A stretch of 64,000 nt of DNA from Haemophilus sp. HMSC068C11 (GTDB lineage Bacteria; Pseudomonadota; Gammaproteobacteria; Enterobacterales; Pasteurellaceae). The first letter of the stretch is position 1. Every line of letters starts with the position of its first letter. The notes beneath the pieces were generated by a model. The model searched no databases. It was not told the origin of the DNA and saw only the letters and a program-made list of their open reading frames with translations. This document shows, one piece after another, positions 8,553 to 19,387 of the stretch. Position numbers and translations under genes: made by a program. The stretch lies in contig NZ_KV820351.1 of assembly GCF_001815355.1 (NCBI RefSeq), positions 64,939-128,938 on the forward strand, read 5' to 3'.

Positions 8553-9488
8553 TTAAGAATGAAGAAATTGATTCACGCGTTCAAGCACGGCTTTTCTTAT
8601 GTTATCCTTTTCAAAAAGAATTTCATGTTTTGCTTGAGGTACAAGCATGGATTCTGCATGCGGAAAAAGTGCAGTCAATTTTTCAAGATTTTTGTTATCT
8701 ACAATTTTTTCCTTTTCCGCTTGTAAAATAAGTACAGGTGTTTCCACTCTTGGAATGATTTTAGGGAGCGCTTTGATTGCATTTAAACACAAATGTACCC
8801 AACGGAAAGTCGGGCCACCTAAGTGAATAGCAGCGCGTTTTCGATTAACTCGGTTCATCCATTTCATTCGCGTTTTAGAATGGCTAAGTTCATTAAGGTT
8901 TAAATCTGCCGGTTTGTAATGTCCTTTGCCAAAAACATAACGATGACCTTGACCAAATGCCATCATCGTTGCAATGATCACTTCATCTCGTAACGGATGT
9001 TTCATAGGAACGCCAAAGAAAGGCGAAGAAAGTACGGCCTTTTTAATATGATGATCGTAATTGGCCAGATAATAGGTGGAAATTAAAGCGCCGAGGGAAT
9101 GTGCGAGAATATATTGTGCTTGATAAGCATAAAGTGCGGTCGTTTTTTCAATGATTTTTGCCATATCATCGGTATAAAAACGAAACTCATCTAAATGCCC
9201 TTTTTGAGGAATAATACGCTGTGAATAACCTTGTCCTCGGTGATCGAAAAGCAATACATCATAACCTTGTTGATAAAAATCATAAGCCAACTCAGTCCAT
9301 TTCATCATATTTTCTGCTCGACCATTCACCAAAATCATCAATTTTCTGACCGCACTTTCAGGCTGAACCAAATGGCGATAAGCTAATTTGATATTTTGTT
9401 CACCAGAAAGATATTGCGTCGGAAATTGCTCAAAAAAAGGCAATAACTCTGCAAGAGCAAATTGATGAAAATGAGGTTCTCTGATCAT
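8553..9488 (-). CDS. pldB: lysophospholipase L2-like alpha/beta hydrolase
   Basis: A 311-residue alpha/beta-hydrolase of the PldB/monoacylglycerol lipase type. The nucleophile elbow is LAHSLGA (about residue 128), with the probable acid in the segment EKEKIVDN and the catalytic histidine in QAKHEILFE near the C-terminus. It would hydrolyse lysophospholipids or monoglycerides at the inner membrane. Its ATG overlaps the stop of the upstream membrane-protein gene (ATGA), implying translational coupling. It lies just beyond torYZ, an order I also recall from H. influenzae. Confidence 0.85.
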   Translation of the reverse strand: MIREPHFHQFALAELLPFFEQFPTQYLSGEQNIKLAYRHLVQPESAVRKLMILVNGRAENMMKWTELAYDFYQQGYDVLLFDHRGQGYSQRIIPQKGHLDEFRFYTDDMAKIIEKTTALYAYQAQYILAHSLGALISTYYLANYDHHIKKAVLSSPFFGVPMKHPLRDEVIIATMMAFGQGHRYVFGKGHYKPADLNLNELSHSKTRMKWMNRVNRKRAAIHLGGPTFRWVHLCLNAIKALPKIIPRVETPVLILQAEKEKIVDNKNLEKLTALFPHAESMLVPQAKHEILFEKDNIRKAVLERVNQFLHS

Positions 9489-9913
9489 AATTTTTTAACA
9501 AAAAATAGTGTAGGGATAGTAATAACAGATATGACGATATAAGGTATTTTTAATTCGATCCAAGCATAGTGAAATAAGCTTGAAAGCTCAAGTGTATTTC
9601 CTAAATCAGTACTATCAAAGGTGATAAAAACTGAACCCAACAGCCATAAAAGCCCAAGCCACAAACAACCGATAATAAAGTAAGATAATTTCTGAGAAAT
9701 AATAAAAGGAAACAATGCTAAAAACGCAACAGTTATCGTTGTAAATAATATATTAAACGTATATTCACAACGTGCTTCATACAAAAATTCACCCGTGTAA
9801 TTTTGGCATGTTGTTGCAAAGGTTTCAGGATAACCAAGGCGTGAGACAAACCAATATTGCAAAAGAAATGCCATTAAAGAAATTGTAATAAAAACAAAGA
9901 TAGATCGTAGCAT
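9485..9913 (-). CDS. four-helix membrane protein coupled to pldB, unknown function
   Basis: A 142-residue hydrophobic protein with about four transmembrane segments (roughly residues 4-22, 50-72, 76-95 and 118-138). It shares a 4-base ATGA overlap with pldB, so the two are made together. I do not recognise the family. A partner role in membrane lipid turnover is a guess based only on the coupling. Confidence 0.65.
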   Translation of the reverse strand: MLRSIFVFITISLMAFLLQYWFVSRLGYPETFATTCQNYTGEFLYEARCEYTFNILFTTITVAFLALFPFIISQKLSYFIIGCLWLGLLWLLGSVFITFDSTDLGNTLELSSLFHYAWIELKIPYIVISVITIPTLFFVKKL

Positions 9914-9933
9914 ATTATCTTTTTTAGTAATGA

Positions 9934-9958
9934 AAAGGGCGTAGTAAATACGCCCTTT
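9934..9958 (-). terminator. terminator after asd
   Basis: AAAGGGCGTA and TACGCCCTTT form a 10-bp stem with a 5-base loop. It lies just after the asd stop codon on the minus strand, followed by T-rich sequence. Confidence 0.75.
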
Positions 9959-9973
9959 GTAGTGAAAGTAAAC

Positions 9974-11089
9974 TTATGCCACCAATTGTTTTAAGATACG
10001 ACGAACTGGCTCTGCAGCACCCCATAATAATTGGTCACCTACAGTGAATGCCGCTAAGTATTCCGGACCCATTGCCAATTTACGTAAACGACCAACTGGT
10101 ACACTTAATGTACCTGTTACTTTAGCTGGAGTTAATTCACGTAATGTGGTTTCTTTGTCATTTGGAATCACTTTCACCCATTCGTTGTGAGACGCTAAAA
10201 TTTGTTCAATTTCTTCTAATGGTAAGTCTTTTTTCAGTTTGATAGTGAATGCTTGGCTGTGGCAACGTAATGCACCGATACGTACGCATAAACCATCCAC
10301 AGGAATTGGATTGTCGCTTAAACCTAAGATTTTGTTGGTTTCTGCATAGCCTTTCCATTCTTCTTTAGTTTGTCCTGTTTCTGGGAGAAGTTTATCAATC
10401 CAAGGGATTAAGCTACCACCTAATGCCGCACCGAAGTTATCCGTTGGGAAACTATCAGAACGCATTTCTGCAGTCACTTTACGTTCAATATCTAAAATTG
10501 ACGAAGCAGGGTCTTTTAATTCACTTGAAACCGCTTGTTCTAATAAACCCATTTGTGAAAGTAATTCACGCATATTTTTTGCGCCTGCACCTGAAGCCGC
10601 TTGGTAAGTTGCGACAGATACCCATTCCACTAAATCTTTTTCAAATAAACCACCGATAGCCATAAGCATTAAGCTCACGGTACAGTTACCACCCACGAAA
10701 GTTTTAATGCCTTTTTTCAAGCCTTCAGAAATCACGTGTTGGTTTACTGGATCAAGCACGATAATTGCATCATCTTTCATACGTAGTGCAGATGCTGCAT
10801 CAACCCAATAACCATCCCAACCTGTTGCTTTTAATTTTGGATAAACTTCATTGGTATAGTCGCCACCTTGGCAGGTCACGATAATGTCTAATTTTTTAAG
10901 TTCTTCAATGTCGAATGCACTTTTAAGTTCACCCGCCTCTTTTCCTGCGAATACAGGGGCTTTTTGACCTGCTTGAGAGGTGGTGAAGAAAACTGGATTA
11001 ATATTGGCAAAATCTTGCTCTTGCACCATACGATCCATTAATACGGAACCGACCATTCCGCGCCAACCGATAAAACCGACGTTTTTCAT
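9974..11089 (-). CDS. asd: aspartate-semialdehyde dehydrogenase
   Basis: A 371-residue enzyme that reduces L-aspartyl-4-phosphate to aspartate semialdehyde with NADPH. This is the branch point to lysine/diaminopimelate, threonine and methionine. The N-terminus has the Rossmann motif [11 protein letters not shown], the catalytic cysteine sits in GGNCTVSLM (about residue 136), and the substrate segment is CHSQA. Length equals the enterobacterial type (about 367-371). It is transcribed alone, downstream of the ngt terminator. Confidence 0.96.
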   Translation of the reverse strand: MKNVGFIGWRGMVGSVLMDRMVQEQDFANINPVFFTTSQAGQKAPVFAGKEAGELKSAFDIEELKKLDIIVTCQGGDYTNEVYPKLKATGWDGYWVDAASALRMKDDAIIVLDPVNQHVISEGLKKGIKTFVGGNCTVSLMLMAIGGLFEKDLVEWVSVATYQAASGAGAKNMRELLSQMGLLEQAVSSELKDPASSILDIERKVTAEMRSDSFPTDNFGAALGGSLIPWIDKLLPETGQTKEEWKGYAETNKILGLSDNPIPVDGLCVRIGALRCHSQAFTIKLKKDLPLEEIEQILASHNEWVKVIPNDKETTLRELTPAKVTGTLSVPVGRLRKLAMGPEYLAAFTVGDQLLWGAAEPVRRILKQLVA

Positions 11090-11203
11090 GAGTTTTTCCT
11101 TATTTTATGTTGTGTTGAATGGGTCTATTAATTACAGGCTTTATGCTACAAAATCAAGTTTTTTTAAAAAAAATGAGACTTTGTTTAATTTTTCTCAATA
11201 AAA

Positions 11204-11221
11204 AATCCCCTTTCGGGGATT
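11204..11221 (-). terminator. terminator after ngt
   Basis: AATCCCC and GGGGATT form a compact GC stem with a 4-base loop, followed on the minus strand by TTTTTATTG. It lies 6 bases beyond the ngt stop codon and closes the rimO-ngt unit. Confidence 0.8.
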
Positions 11222-11227
11222 TATTGA

Positions 11228-13246
11228 TTATTTATCTGCTTTTTTCGTGGTTTTCTTTACCGTTTTTTTCGACTCAGATTTACCTTCAGATTTGACCGCA
11301 CTTTTCTTTGTCGTAGTAGACTTTGTAGTCTTCTCTTTTGTCGTTGCGGATTTAGTCACTTTTTTCTTTGGCTTTTCAGCTAAATTTGCCGCTTTCCATT
11401 CCTCAAATTTTTCAAGTAACACTTTACCCATTGGGCTTGGATCACCTGTAAATAAGGTTTGTAAGCCATTATTTTCAATGATATGACGGCGAAGTTCTAA
11501 ACGTTCTTGATGGTTTTCTGCTAAACGAATTGCACGTTCAACATATTCATCTACTGTATTTGCAATTAACCATTCCGGTAAACCTAAACGTTTGAATAAA
11601 CCTTCATCAATATGTTCATGAACTTCTGCACCGGTTTTACATACGCCCACTAAACCTAATGTCACCATATCAATAATGCCATTAGTATTACCGAATGGGA
11701 ATGGGTTTACCATCATATCGCAGTTATGCAAAATACGAAGATATTGATCATAAGGTGCATGTGGATAAGCTGTCGCATCATTGCCTAAATAAGATTTAAT
11801 AAAACGCTCAACATAAGGATGAGTCACACCACTAGATTGACCTAATGCAAAGTGGAAATGCACTTTCACATTCGCACGATCACGAATAGCCTTTAATGCT
11901 GCCAAGAAATAGGGATTAAGCTTCATTGTAGTAGAAGCAATACCAATATTCACCACTTCAGGATTTTCACGTAAGCGATATTCTACGTGTTGCGGTGCAA
12001 GCGCTGAAGGCACATAAGGTAAGGCATCTTTTGGTAAACGCAATAATTGCTCGCTGAAGCATTTTTCAGAACCAACATAATCATCTTCTACGATCACATA
12101 TTCAATAAAATCAGAATATGTCGTCGCTGGATGGCCTAAAGCAATCACTTGAACCGGTGCAAGACGCGTATTACTTGCAAAAATAGTGGTTAAATCCATC
12201 CCAATACTTGGCATATAAAGAACGGCTGCACCATTTTTTTCACAAATCTCTTTTAATTCATTCAATTTACTAAAAATATTATCGCCTTTTAATAAATGGA
12301 ATTCATCAAACACCGCTTGGCCTGCTGCATCTACAGCTTCATTACCCACACCAATTAAATGAAAACGCTCACGTGCAGCAATCATTGAAGTGGAATGTGT
12401 ACGATAAATTGAATGGGATGAATGGAAATGCTCCAATAATACGACCATGACAGGTTTGCCATTACGTTCACCTAATTTAGTGACATCGCGATCCGTCCAT
12501 CCACCTTGCAATAAATGACGACGAATAACTTGGTTTAATGCTTTTTTCACCCAGTGTTTATTTTCAGCAATATCGTAGCTGCAATGCATATACACATCAT
12601 GTGAAATTGCACTCGGCACATTATTTAAGTTTTTAATCGTCGCTAATTTTTCAGGGAACCATTGTAAAAGCGTACCACGTTTAGAGAACGCTTGATCAGT
12701 ACCGATAAAACGGGGTGATTGCAATGCAAAACAAAGGGATGCACATAATTCAGGGTCTAAATTCCATAAAGCATCAAGATTAACATTCACATTAGATTCT
12801 GGCAGATAGAAAATACAGAATTTAATTAATGATGATCTCGCATTATCTAAATGGAAATCAGATAAATTAGTTTTATCTGGATTGCGGTTATAAGTTTGCA
12901 ACACATGATCAGCATTCACAAAAGGTGATGATGCAAAAATCATATTAATCCAACGTTGTAAGGTAAAGAAACGTTGTGCCCCGCCTTCAGAAATATCTAA
13001 TTTAGGATCAGAAAATAGCTCGCTCATTGCTACCGCTACACGGGTACAAAAATGCTTAATTTTATCTTGTACTAATTCATCATTTAATTGGCTAGGATAA
13101 TCAATTTCAATGCCTTCAACGCCACCAAAATTAGTATCAATTTTGCTTAAAATATCGAGCAATTCTACGCAAGCTGCTTCATAATTTTTTGCCGCAACTT
13201 CTTGTTCAAAACGGATAACACTTGGTTGTTTTTGTGTTTCTGCCAT
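11228..13246 (-). CDS. ngt: HMW1C-like cytoplasmic protein N-glucosyltransferase (GT41)
   Basis: A 672-residue protein matching the HMW1C/NGT family, which transfers glucose from UDP-glucose to asparagine in N-x-S/T sequons of adhesins in the cytoplasm. It has the family's helical N-terminal domain (about residues 1-250) and a C-terminal GT-B fold. Usual length is about 620. The extra residues, about 619-672, form a Lys/Thr/Ser tail with 19 lysines in the last 48 positions. It starts 39 bases after rimO on the same strand, as in A. pleuropneumoniae, but no agt glucosyltransferase and no HMW adhesin gene is adjacent. AAGGAA precedes the ATG. Confidence 0.88.
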   Translation of the reverse strand: MAETQKQPSVIRFEQEVAAKNYEAACVELLDILSKIDTNFGGVEGIEIDYPSQLNDELVQDKIKHFCTRVAVAMSELFSDPKLDISEGGAQRFFTLQRWINMIFASSPFVNADHVLQTYNRNPDKTNLSDFHLDNARSSLIKFCIFYLPESNVNVNLDALWNLDPELCASLCFALQSPRFIGTDQAFSKRGTLLQWFPEKLATIKNLNNVPSAISHDVYMHCSYDIAENKHWVKKALNQVIRRHLLQGGWTDRDVTKLGERNGKPVMVVLLEHFHSSHSIYRTHSTSMIAARERFHLIGVGNEAVDAAGQAVFDEFHLLKGDNIFSKLNELKEICEKNGAAVLYMPSIGMDLTTIFASNTRLAPVQVIALGHPATTYSDFIEYVIVEDDYVGSEKCFSEQLLRLPKDALPYVPSALAPQHVEYRLRENPEVVNIGIASTTMKLNPYFLAALKAIRDRANVKVHFHFALGQSSGVTHPYVERFIKSYLGNDATAYPHAPYDQYLRILHNCDMMVNPFPFGNTNGIIDMVTLGLVGVCKTGAEVHEHIDEGLFKRLGLPEWLIANTVDEYVERAIRLAENHQERLELRRHIIENNGLQTLFTGDPSPMGKVLLEKFEEWKAANLAEKPKKKVTKSATTKEKTTKSTTTKKSAVKSEGKSESKKTVKKTTKKADK

Positions 13247-13285
13247 TTTTTAATTCCTTCGGTAAAAAATAAATAAGATTAATAA

Positions 13286-14623
13286 TTAACAGGTTCCCCA
13301 CAGATCGTATTCATCTGAATGAGTAATGGTTACTTTAATAAATTCGCCCACTTTCACAGGCGTGCCACTTAGATTTTCAATATAAACTAAGCCATCAACT
13401 TCGGGTGCATCGGCTTTTGTACGGCCGATAATACCTTCGTTATCAATTTCATCCACGATTACATCAAGCGTTTGGCCAATTTTTTGTTTTAATCGTTCAG
13501 CCGAAATTTCTTGTTGTAACTGCATAAAGCGGTGGAAACGTTCTTCTTTTACATCTTCAGGTACTTGGTCGGCCATTTCGGTTGCTGGTGCGCCTTCTAC
13601 CGGGCTAAACTTGAAACAGCCCACGCGATCAAGTTGCGCTTCTTTTAAGAAATCCAATAACATTTGGAAATCTTCTTCTGTTTCACCAGGGAAACCTACA
13701 ATGAAAGTTGAACGTAGGGTTAAATCTGGACAAATCTCACGCCATTGTTTGATACGCTCTAAAGTGCGGTCAATTTTTCCTGGTCTTTTCATCGCTTTTA
13801 AAATTTTTGGACTCGCATGTTGCAATGGAATATCCAAATAAGGCAATAATAAACCTTCCGCCATTAATGGAATTAAATCATCCACATGAGGATAAGGATA
13901 AACGTAGTGTAAACGTACCCAAATGCCTAATTTACCAATCTGTTTACACAAGGTCATTAAGTCATTTTTAATTGGCATACCATTCCAGAAAGCGGTTTTC
14001 ACGCCACCTTCTTTGCGTTGTGTATCCATCGAATAAGCTGAAGTATCTTGTGAAACAACCAACAATTCCTTCACACCCGCATCAGCAAGGCGTTTTGCTT
14101 CATCCAATACTTGAGTGATAGAACGGCTTTCTAAATCCCCACGTAATGAAGGGATTATACAGAATGTACAACGATGATCACAGCCTTCTGAGATTTTCAA
14201 ATAAGCATAGTGTTTTGGTGTTAATTTCACCCCTTGTTTTGGTACAAGGCTGGTGTATGGATTATGTTCTGGTTTTGGTACATATTTATGTACTTGTGCC
14301 ATGACTGTTTCATAACTGTGCGGACCGCTCACTTCCAATACTTTCGGGTGAACTTGGCGAATTTGATCTTCTTTCGCCCCTAAACAGCCGGTTACAATAA
14401 CACGTCCGTTTTCTTCCAACGCTTCTCCAATGGCTTCTAGGGATTCCTGCACGGCACTATCAATAAAGCCGCAAGTATTCACAATAACCAAGTCCACATT
14501 TTCATAACTTGGCACAATGTTATACCCGTCAGTACGTAATTCAGTCAGAATACGTTCAGAATCCACTAAATTTTTAGGACAACCTAAACTTACAAAGCCA
14601 ATATTCGGCGTTGATTTTTGCAT
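13286..14623 (-). CDS. rimO: ribosomal protein S12 methylthiotransferase
   Basis: A 445-residue radical-SAM methylthiotransferase that adds a methylthio group to an aspartate of ribosomal protein S12. Visible parts are an N-terminal UPF0004 domain with conserved cysteines (SLGCPKN, VNTCGFI), the radical-SAM cluster motif CDHRCTFC (about residue 150) and a C-terminal TRAM domain. I chose the MQKSTPN start at 14623 because E. coli RimO begins a similar distance before IGFVSLGC; a start at 14647 is also open. It heads the operon with ngt. Confidence 0.93.
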   Translation of the reverse strand: MQKSTPNIGFVSLGCPKNLVDSERILTELRTDGYNIVPSYENVDLVIVNTCGFIDSAVQESLEAIGEALEENGRVIVTGCLGAKEDQIRQVHPKVLEVSGPHSYETVMAQVHKYVPKPEHNPYTSLVPKQGVKLTPKHYAYLKISEGCDHRCTFCIIPSLRGDLESRSITQVLDEAKRLADAGVKELLVVSQDTSAYSMDTQRKEGGVKTAFWNGMPIKNDLMTLCKQIGKLGIWVRLHYVYPYPHVDDLIPLMAEGLLLPYLDIPLQHASPKILKAMKRPGKIDRTLERIKQWREICPDLTLRSTFIVGFPGETEEDFQMLLDFLKEAQLDRVGCFKFSPVEGAPATEMADQVPEDVKEERFHRFMQLQQEISAERLKQKIGQTLDVIVDEIDNEGIIGRTKADAPEVDGLVYIENLSGTPVKVGEFIKVTITHSDEYDLWGTC

Positions 14624-14788
14624 AAATTTATTCTCAGCTATCATCATCTTTCAAAACTTTAGATTTTACTCAATTTCAAGCCGAAAGGCGATAAATTAAA
14701 GGTAAATTGATTGTAAATTTGCCCATTAAAGTCCTTTTTTCAGGTAGAATAATGCCCGTTTTTTTATTTACTCATATTCATTATTAAC

Positions 14789-15505
14789 ATGGAAAATTCT
14801 TTTCTTTTTTCGACCGCTCTTGAACAGACGGCTTATTTACTTATCCTAGGGAAAATGCTACTCGCACTTGTACTTGGCGGGATTATTGGCTTAGAACGTG
14901 AACTTAAACACAAACCGGTTGGGGTCAAAACCTGTGCCATTATTGCGGTGACGACTTGTGTACTGACGATTGTCTCCATTCAAGCCGCAGAACATTATGC
15001 GCAAGTTTCAGATAATATCCGAACTGACCCTATGCGACTTGCCGCACAAGTAATCAGTGGCATCGGTTTCTTAGGTGCAGGGGTAATTTTGCACAAGAAA
15101 AATGATGCGATTTCAGGCTTAACCACAGCTGCCATTATTTGGGCAGCAGCGGCTATCGGTGTGGCAACAGGTGCAGGCTTTATTTTTGATGCGATTATTG
15201 CCACTTTAATGATTTTAATCGCTATCCGTATCAGCCCGATTGTGCAGCGTTATGTTCGTCGTAAAACCTATAAAAAACGTACTCGTTTAGCTATTCAACT
15301 GAGTTCTGCTAACGGCATCAGTAAAGTAACCGATTTATTGCTGAAACATGATTACCGCATTGAAAATATCTCAGTAAAAGACCAAGCTAGCGGCGAGGTT
15401 CGCTTGCAAGTCCGATGCTACAATATTGATAATGAAATGCTAAAAGATGTCTATACACTGTTAAAAACAGAAGATGAAGTACTGAGTGTGGATGTAGAAA
15501 ATTAA
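14789..15505 (+). CDS. MgtC/SapB-family inner-membrane protein
   Basis: A 238-residue protein. The N-terminal half has about five hydrophobic helices with the MgtC/SapB signature (GLERELKHKPVGVKT, then SGIGFLGAGVI). The C-terminal half (about 160-238) looks like an ACT-like soluble domain. Family members are linked to low-Mg growth and to regulation of ATP synthase or ion homeostasis, but many are uncharacterised. It is divergent from rimO, about 165 bases apart, and upstream of mutS. The strict MgtC virulence role should not be assumed. Confidence 0.85.
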   Translation: MENSFLFSTALEQTAYLLILGKMLLALVLGGIIGLERELKHKPVGVKTCAIIAVTTCVLTIVSIQAAEHYAQVSDNIRTDPMRLAAQVISGIGFLGAGVILHKKNDAISGLTTAAIIWAAAAIGVATGAGFIFDAIIATLMILIAIRISPIVQRYVRRKTYKKRTRLAIQLSSANGISKVTDLLLKHDYRIENISVKDQASGEVRLQVRCYNIDNEMLKDVYTLLKTEDEVLSVDVEN

Positions 15506-15589
15506 AATCAGCTCAAAATAATACATTACTTCTATCGTAAAACCACTACTTGCTAGACAAAAAGTTAAATACCTAAACTGGATAACATC

Positions 15590-18172
15590 ATGAATTTACA
15601 AGATAATTTCGAGCAGCATACGCCGATGATGCAGCAATATCTCAAGTTAAAAGCAGAAAATCCTGACATTTTGTTATTTTATCGAATGGGGGATTTTTAT
15701 GAGCTTTTTTATGATGATGCAAAAAAAGCGGCAGCGTTATTAGATATTTCTTTAACGAAACGTGGACAATCAGCAGGTAATCCCATTCCTATGGCGGGCG
15801 TGCCTTATCATGCGGTAGAAGGTTATTTAGCAAAATTAGTGCAATTAGGTGAACCTGTAGCCATTTGTGAGCAAGTGGGTGATCCCGCCACATCAAAAGG
15901 GCCAGTTGAACGCAAAATTGTACGAATTGTGACACCTGGTACGGTAAGTGATGAAGCACTTTTACCAGAACGCCAAGATAACTTAATTGTGGCGGTTTAT
16001 CAGGAAAAAGAAAAATTTGGTCTAGCCACATTAGACATGACATCTGGACGCTTCCAGCTTTGTGAACCTCATTCAAAAGAAGCCTTGCAAGCTGAATTAC
16101 AGCGTATTAATCCCGTAGAATTACTTTATTGTGAAGATTTTGCTGAAATGGCCATTATCGAACCTTATAAAGGTCTACGTCGTCGTCCAATTTGGGAATT
16201 TGAACTCAGTACGGCTATTTCTGAACTTAATCGTCAATTTGGTACGAAAGATTTACGCGCATTTGGTGTAGAAAAGTCCCCCCTTGGCTTGGCAGCAGCA
16301 GGTTGTTTATTGCAATATGCAAAAGAAACACAACGTTCTTCGCTTCCACATATTCAAAGCATCAGTGTTATTCAAAATAACGATAATATTCAATTAGATG
16401 CTGCAACACGCCGCAATTTAGAACTCACTCAAAATCTTGCAGGTGGTACAGAAAACACGCTGGCTTCGGTATTAGATAAATGTGTGACACCAATGGGTAG
16501 TCGTTTGTTAAAACGTTGGATTCATCAACCTATCCGTCAAACAGACATTCTATTAAAACGCCAAAAAACCATTAGGGAAATTATTGAGCAAGATTTATAT
16601 CACGAATTGCAGCCTTATTTGCAACAAGTGGGGGATATGGAACGTATTCTTGCTCGTATAGCACTGCGTTCCGCACGTCCTCGAGATCTCACGCGTTTAC
16701 GTACTGCATTAGAACAAATTGAACCGATAAAATCGCTAATTCATACAAAAACATCGTCAAATTTGACCGCACTTTCTGCACAAATTAGTGATTTTTCCGC
16801 GCAAATCGAGCTACTTCAAAAAGCAATTATTGAAACCCCTCCGTTATTAATTCGCGATGGTGGCGTTATTGCTGAAGGCTATAATGCAGAATTAGATGAA
16901 TGGCGAACCCTTTCCGCTGGCGCAACGCAATATTTAGAAAATTTAGAACAACGCGAACGAGAAAGCACGGGTATTGATACCTTAAAAATTGGCTTTAATG
17001 CGGTGCATGGTTATTACATTCAAATTAGCCAAGGACAATCCCATAAAGCACCTATTCATTATGTTCGCCGTCAAACATTAAAAAATGCCGAGCGCTATAT
17101 TATTCCTGAATTAAAAGAATACGAAGATAAGGTTTTAAAATCAAAAGGGGCGGCGCTTGCTTTAGAAAAGCAACTTTATGATGAATTGTTTGATTTATTA
17201 TTGCCACATTTAGGTCAATTACAATTAGCCAGCTTGGCATTGTCTGAATTGGATGTGTTAGTTAACTTAGCAGAGAGAGCAGAAACCTTAAATTATGTTG
17301 CACCACAATTTAGCGATGAAATTGGCGTAAAAATTGAAAATGGTCGCCATCCTGTGGTGGAACAAGTCTTAAAAGACCCCTTTATTGCCAACCCTGTTAA
17401 TCTCAATCAACAGCGTCATTTGCTGATTATTACCGGCCCAAATATGGGCGGTAAAAGTACCTATATGCGTCAAACGGCTTTAATTACGTTAATGGCGTAT
17501 ATAGGCAGTTTTGTGCCGGCTGATAGCGCGGTTATCGGGCAAATTGATCGCATTTTCACTCGAATTGGCGCCTCTGATGATTTAGCCTCCGGTCGTTCTA
17601 CATTTATGGTAGAAATGACCGAAATGGCCAATATTCTTCATCAAGCCACTTCGCAAAGTTTGGTTCTGATTGATGAAATTGGACGAGGCACTTCTACTTA
17701 TGATGGGCTTTCTTTAGCTTGGGCTTGTGCTGAATGGTTGGCGAAGAAAACTCGTTCACTTACATTATTTGCGACCCATTATTTTGAACTCACTGCGCTG
17801 CCAGAACAAATTGAAGGCATTGCTAATATTCATTTAGATGCATTAGAACATAACAATACCATCGCCTTTATGCACGCTGTTCAAGACGGTTCGGCAAGTA
17901 AAAGTTATGGTCTTGCTGTTGCAGCACTGGCTGGTGTGCCTCAATCCGTCATTAAACTGGCGAAGCAAAAATTGCATCAATTAGAAAAATTATCGGCACA
18001 AAATGGTGATCAACAAATTCAACATTTAAGAGCATTAAATCAACATCAAGGTGAATTGGCTTTTGAAGCAGAACCTGATGCTTTACGCGAAGCCATTGAG
18101 CAACTTGATCCAGATGAGTTAAGTCCAAAACAAGCCTTAGCTTATCTGTATCAATTGAAGAAAATGCTGTAA
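15590..18172 (+). CDS. mutS: DNA mismatch repair protein MutS
   Basis: An 860-residue ATPase that recognises mismatches and small loops. The mismatch-reading Phe-x-Glu motif is present in GDFYELF (about residue 37), followed by connector, lever and clamp domains. The C-terminal ATPase has Walker [10 protein letters not shown] (about residue 617), Walker [11 protein letters not shown] and the ATHYFEL segment. Length is typical (about 855). It is a single-gene unit ending at a terminator shared with glpX. One uptake sequence lies inside, coding LTAL. Confidence 0.98.
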   Translation: MNLQDNFEQHTPMMQQYLKLKAENPDILLFYRMGDFYELFYDDAKKAAALLDISLTKRGQSAGNPIPMAGVPYHAVEGYLAKLVQLGEPVAICEQVGDPATSKGPVERKIVRIVTPGTVSDEALLPERQDNLIVAVYQEKEKFGLATLDMTSGRFQLCEPHSKEALQAELQRINPVELLYCEDFAEMAIIEPYKGLRRRPIWEFELSTAISELNRQFGTKDLRAFGVEKSPLGLAAAGCLLQYAKETQRSSLPHIQSISVIQNNDNIQLDAATRRNLELTQNLAGGTENTLASVLDKCVTPMGSRLLKRWIHQPIRQTDILLKRQKTIREIIEQDLYHELQPYLQQVGDMERILARIALRSARPRDLTRLRTALEQIEPIKSLIHTKTSSNLTALSAQISDFSAQIELLQKAIIETPPLLIRDGGVIAEGYNAELDEWRTLSAGATQYLENLEQRERESTGIDTLKIGFNAVHGYYIQISQGQSHKAPIHYVRRQTLKNAERYIIPELKEYEDKVLKSKGAALALEKQLYDELFDLLLPHLGQLQLASLALSELDVLVNLAERAETLNYVAPQFSDEIGVKIENGRHPVVEQVLKDPFIANPVNLNQQRHLLIITGPNMGGKSTYMRQTALITLMAYIGSFVPADSAVIGQIDRIFTRIGASDDLASGRSTFMVEMTEMANILHQATSQSLVLIDEIGRGTSTYDGLSLAWACAEWLAKKTRSLTLFATHYFELTALPEQIEGIANIHLDALEHNNTIAFMHAVQDGSASKSYGLAVAALAGVPQSVIKLAKQKLHQLEKLSAQNGDQQIQHLRALNQHQGELAFEAEPDALREAIEQLDPDELSPKQALAYLYQLKKML

Positions 18173-18180
18173 GAAATAAA

Positions 18181-18221
18181 AAGAGCGGTCAAAAAATTCA
18201 TTGTTTTTTATGACCGCTCTT
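18181..18221. terminator. bidirectional terminator between mutS and glpX
   Basis: AAGAGCGGTCA and TGACCGCTCTT form an 11-bp stem with A and T runs on both sides, between two convergent genes. The core GAGCGGTC differs from the uptake core at the second base. Confidence 0.8.
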
Positions 18222-18230
18222 TTATTTTCA

Positions 18231-19244
18231 CTAATTTCTTAAAATCTCATAGATTTCAGAATCTTTTCTATCGAGATAATGGATGGATTGGATTTTACGA
18301 ATGGTGCGTGATTTACCACGGATTAATAGGGTTTCTGTAGTTGCTAAGTTGCCACGACGAGAAATCCCTTTGAGCAATTCACCGTGCGTAATTCCCGTTG
18401 CAGCAAAAACAAGATTATCATCACGTACTAAATCTTCTAATTTTAAGATTTCATTGACCCTCACACCTAAGGCTTCACAACGTTGGACTTCTTCAGCGGC
18501 AATTTTACGGTTTTCTTCTGTATCGCCTTTCACTTCATTACGTGGAATAAGACGAGCTTGCATATCCCCACCTAATGCACGAATTGCAGCGGCAGCTGCC
18601 ACACCTTCAGGTGCACCACCAATGCCATAAACCATATCCACTTCAGCATCCGGTAAACAACATAAAACCGAAGCGGCCACATCACCATCTGGAATAGCCA
18701 TCACACGAATACCTAAATTATGCATTTGCTTAATCACTTCATCATGGCGTGGTTTAGCAAGTACCATCACGGTTAAATCCGATAATGATTTACCTAAACG
18801 AGAAGCTACACGGCGAAGATTTTGCTCAATCGGTAAACTTAAATCAATCATGCCTTTCACTTCAGGGCCGACAACCAATTTTTCCATATACATATCAGGC
18901 GCTTTTAAGAAGGTACGTTTACCACCAGCAGCCAATACTGAAATAGCATTTGATTGTCCCATTGCAGTCATTCTTGTGCCATCAATCGGATCAACCGCAA
19001 TAGAAACAAGTTCACCATTACCTGACCCCACTTTTTCGCCAATATAAAGCATTGGTGCTTCATCAATTTCCCCTTCACCAATCACAATTTCACCGTCCAT
19101 ATGGATTAAATTCAGCATATAACGCATGGCTTTGACTGCCGCGTCATCTGCCGCATTTTTATTACCACGTCCAAGCCAAGTATAAGCCGCTAATGCAGCT
19201 GCTTCGGTTACTCTTGAAAATTCAATAGCTAATGCACGATTCAT
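18231..19244 (-). CDS. glpX: class II fructose-1,6-bisphosphatase
   Basis: A 337-residue Li+-sensitive phosphatase of gluconeogenesis that converts fructose-1,6-bisphosphate to fructose-6-phosphate. Conserved segments include AIEFSRVTEAAA at the start, GEGEIDEAPMLYIGE, the metal-site DPIDGT (about residue 85) and YGIGGAPEGV. I start at the internal ATG (MNRALAIEF) because GGGAGAG lies just upstream and E. coli GlpX begins at the same place; the frame extends to 19262. Transcribed alone, convergent with mutS. Confidence 0.96.
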   Translation of the reverse strand: MNRALAIEFSRVTEAAALAAYTWLGRGNKNAADDAAVKAMRYMLNLIHMDGEIVIGEGEIDEAPMLYIGEKVGSGNGELVSIAVDPIDGTRMTAMGQSNAISVLAAGGKRTFLKAPDMYMEKLVVGPEVKGMIDLSLPIEQNLRRVASRLGKSLSDLTVMVLAKPRHDEVIKQMHNLGIRVMAIPDGDVAASVLCCLPDAEVDMVYGIGGAPEGVAAAAAIRALGGDMQARLIPRNEVKGDTEENRKIAAEEVQRCEALGVRVNEILKLEDLVRDDNLVFAATGITHGELLKGISRRGNLATTETLLIRGKSRTIRKIQSIHYLDRKDSEIYEILRN

Positions 19245-19387
19245 TTTTCTCTCCCAATGCAAAAAGTCTCGTTATTTTAGCACTAAGCAAACGTTTGCAT
19301 AATAAATTTTGACAAGAGGCTTTTAAAAATAGGATTAAGTGGGTAGAATAAAGCCGTTTCGGACTTATTTTAAAAAAGGAAATCACT

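Noticed and set aside
14789-15505. Calling the MgtC-like gene the mgtC virulence factor
   Set aside because: It is a general MgtC/SapB family member; no neighbour or regulator supports the specific role.
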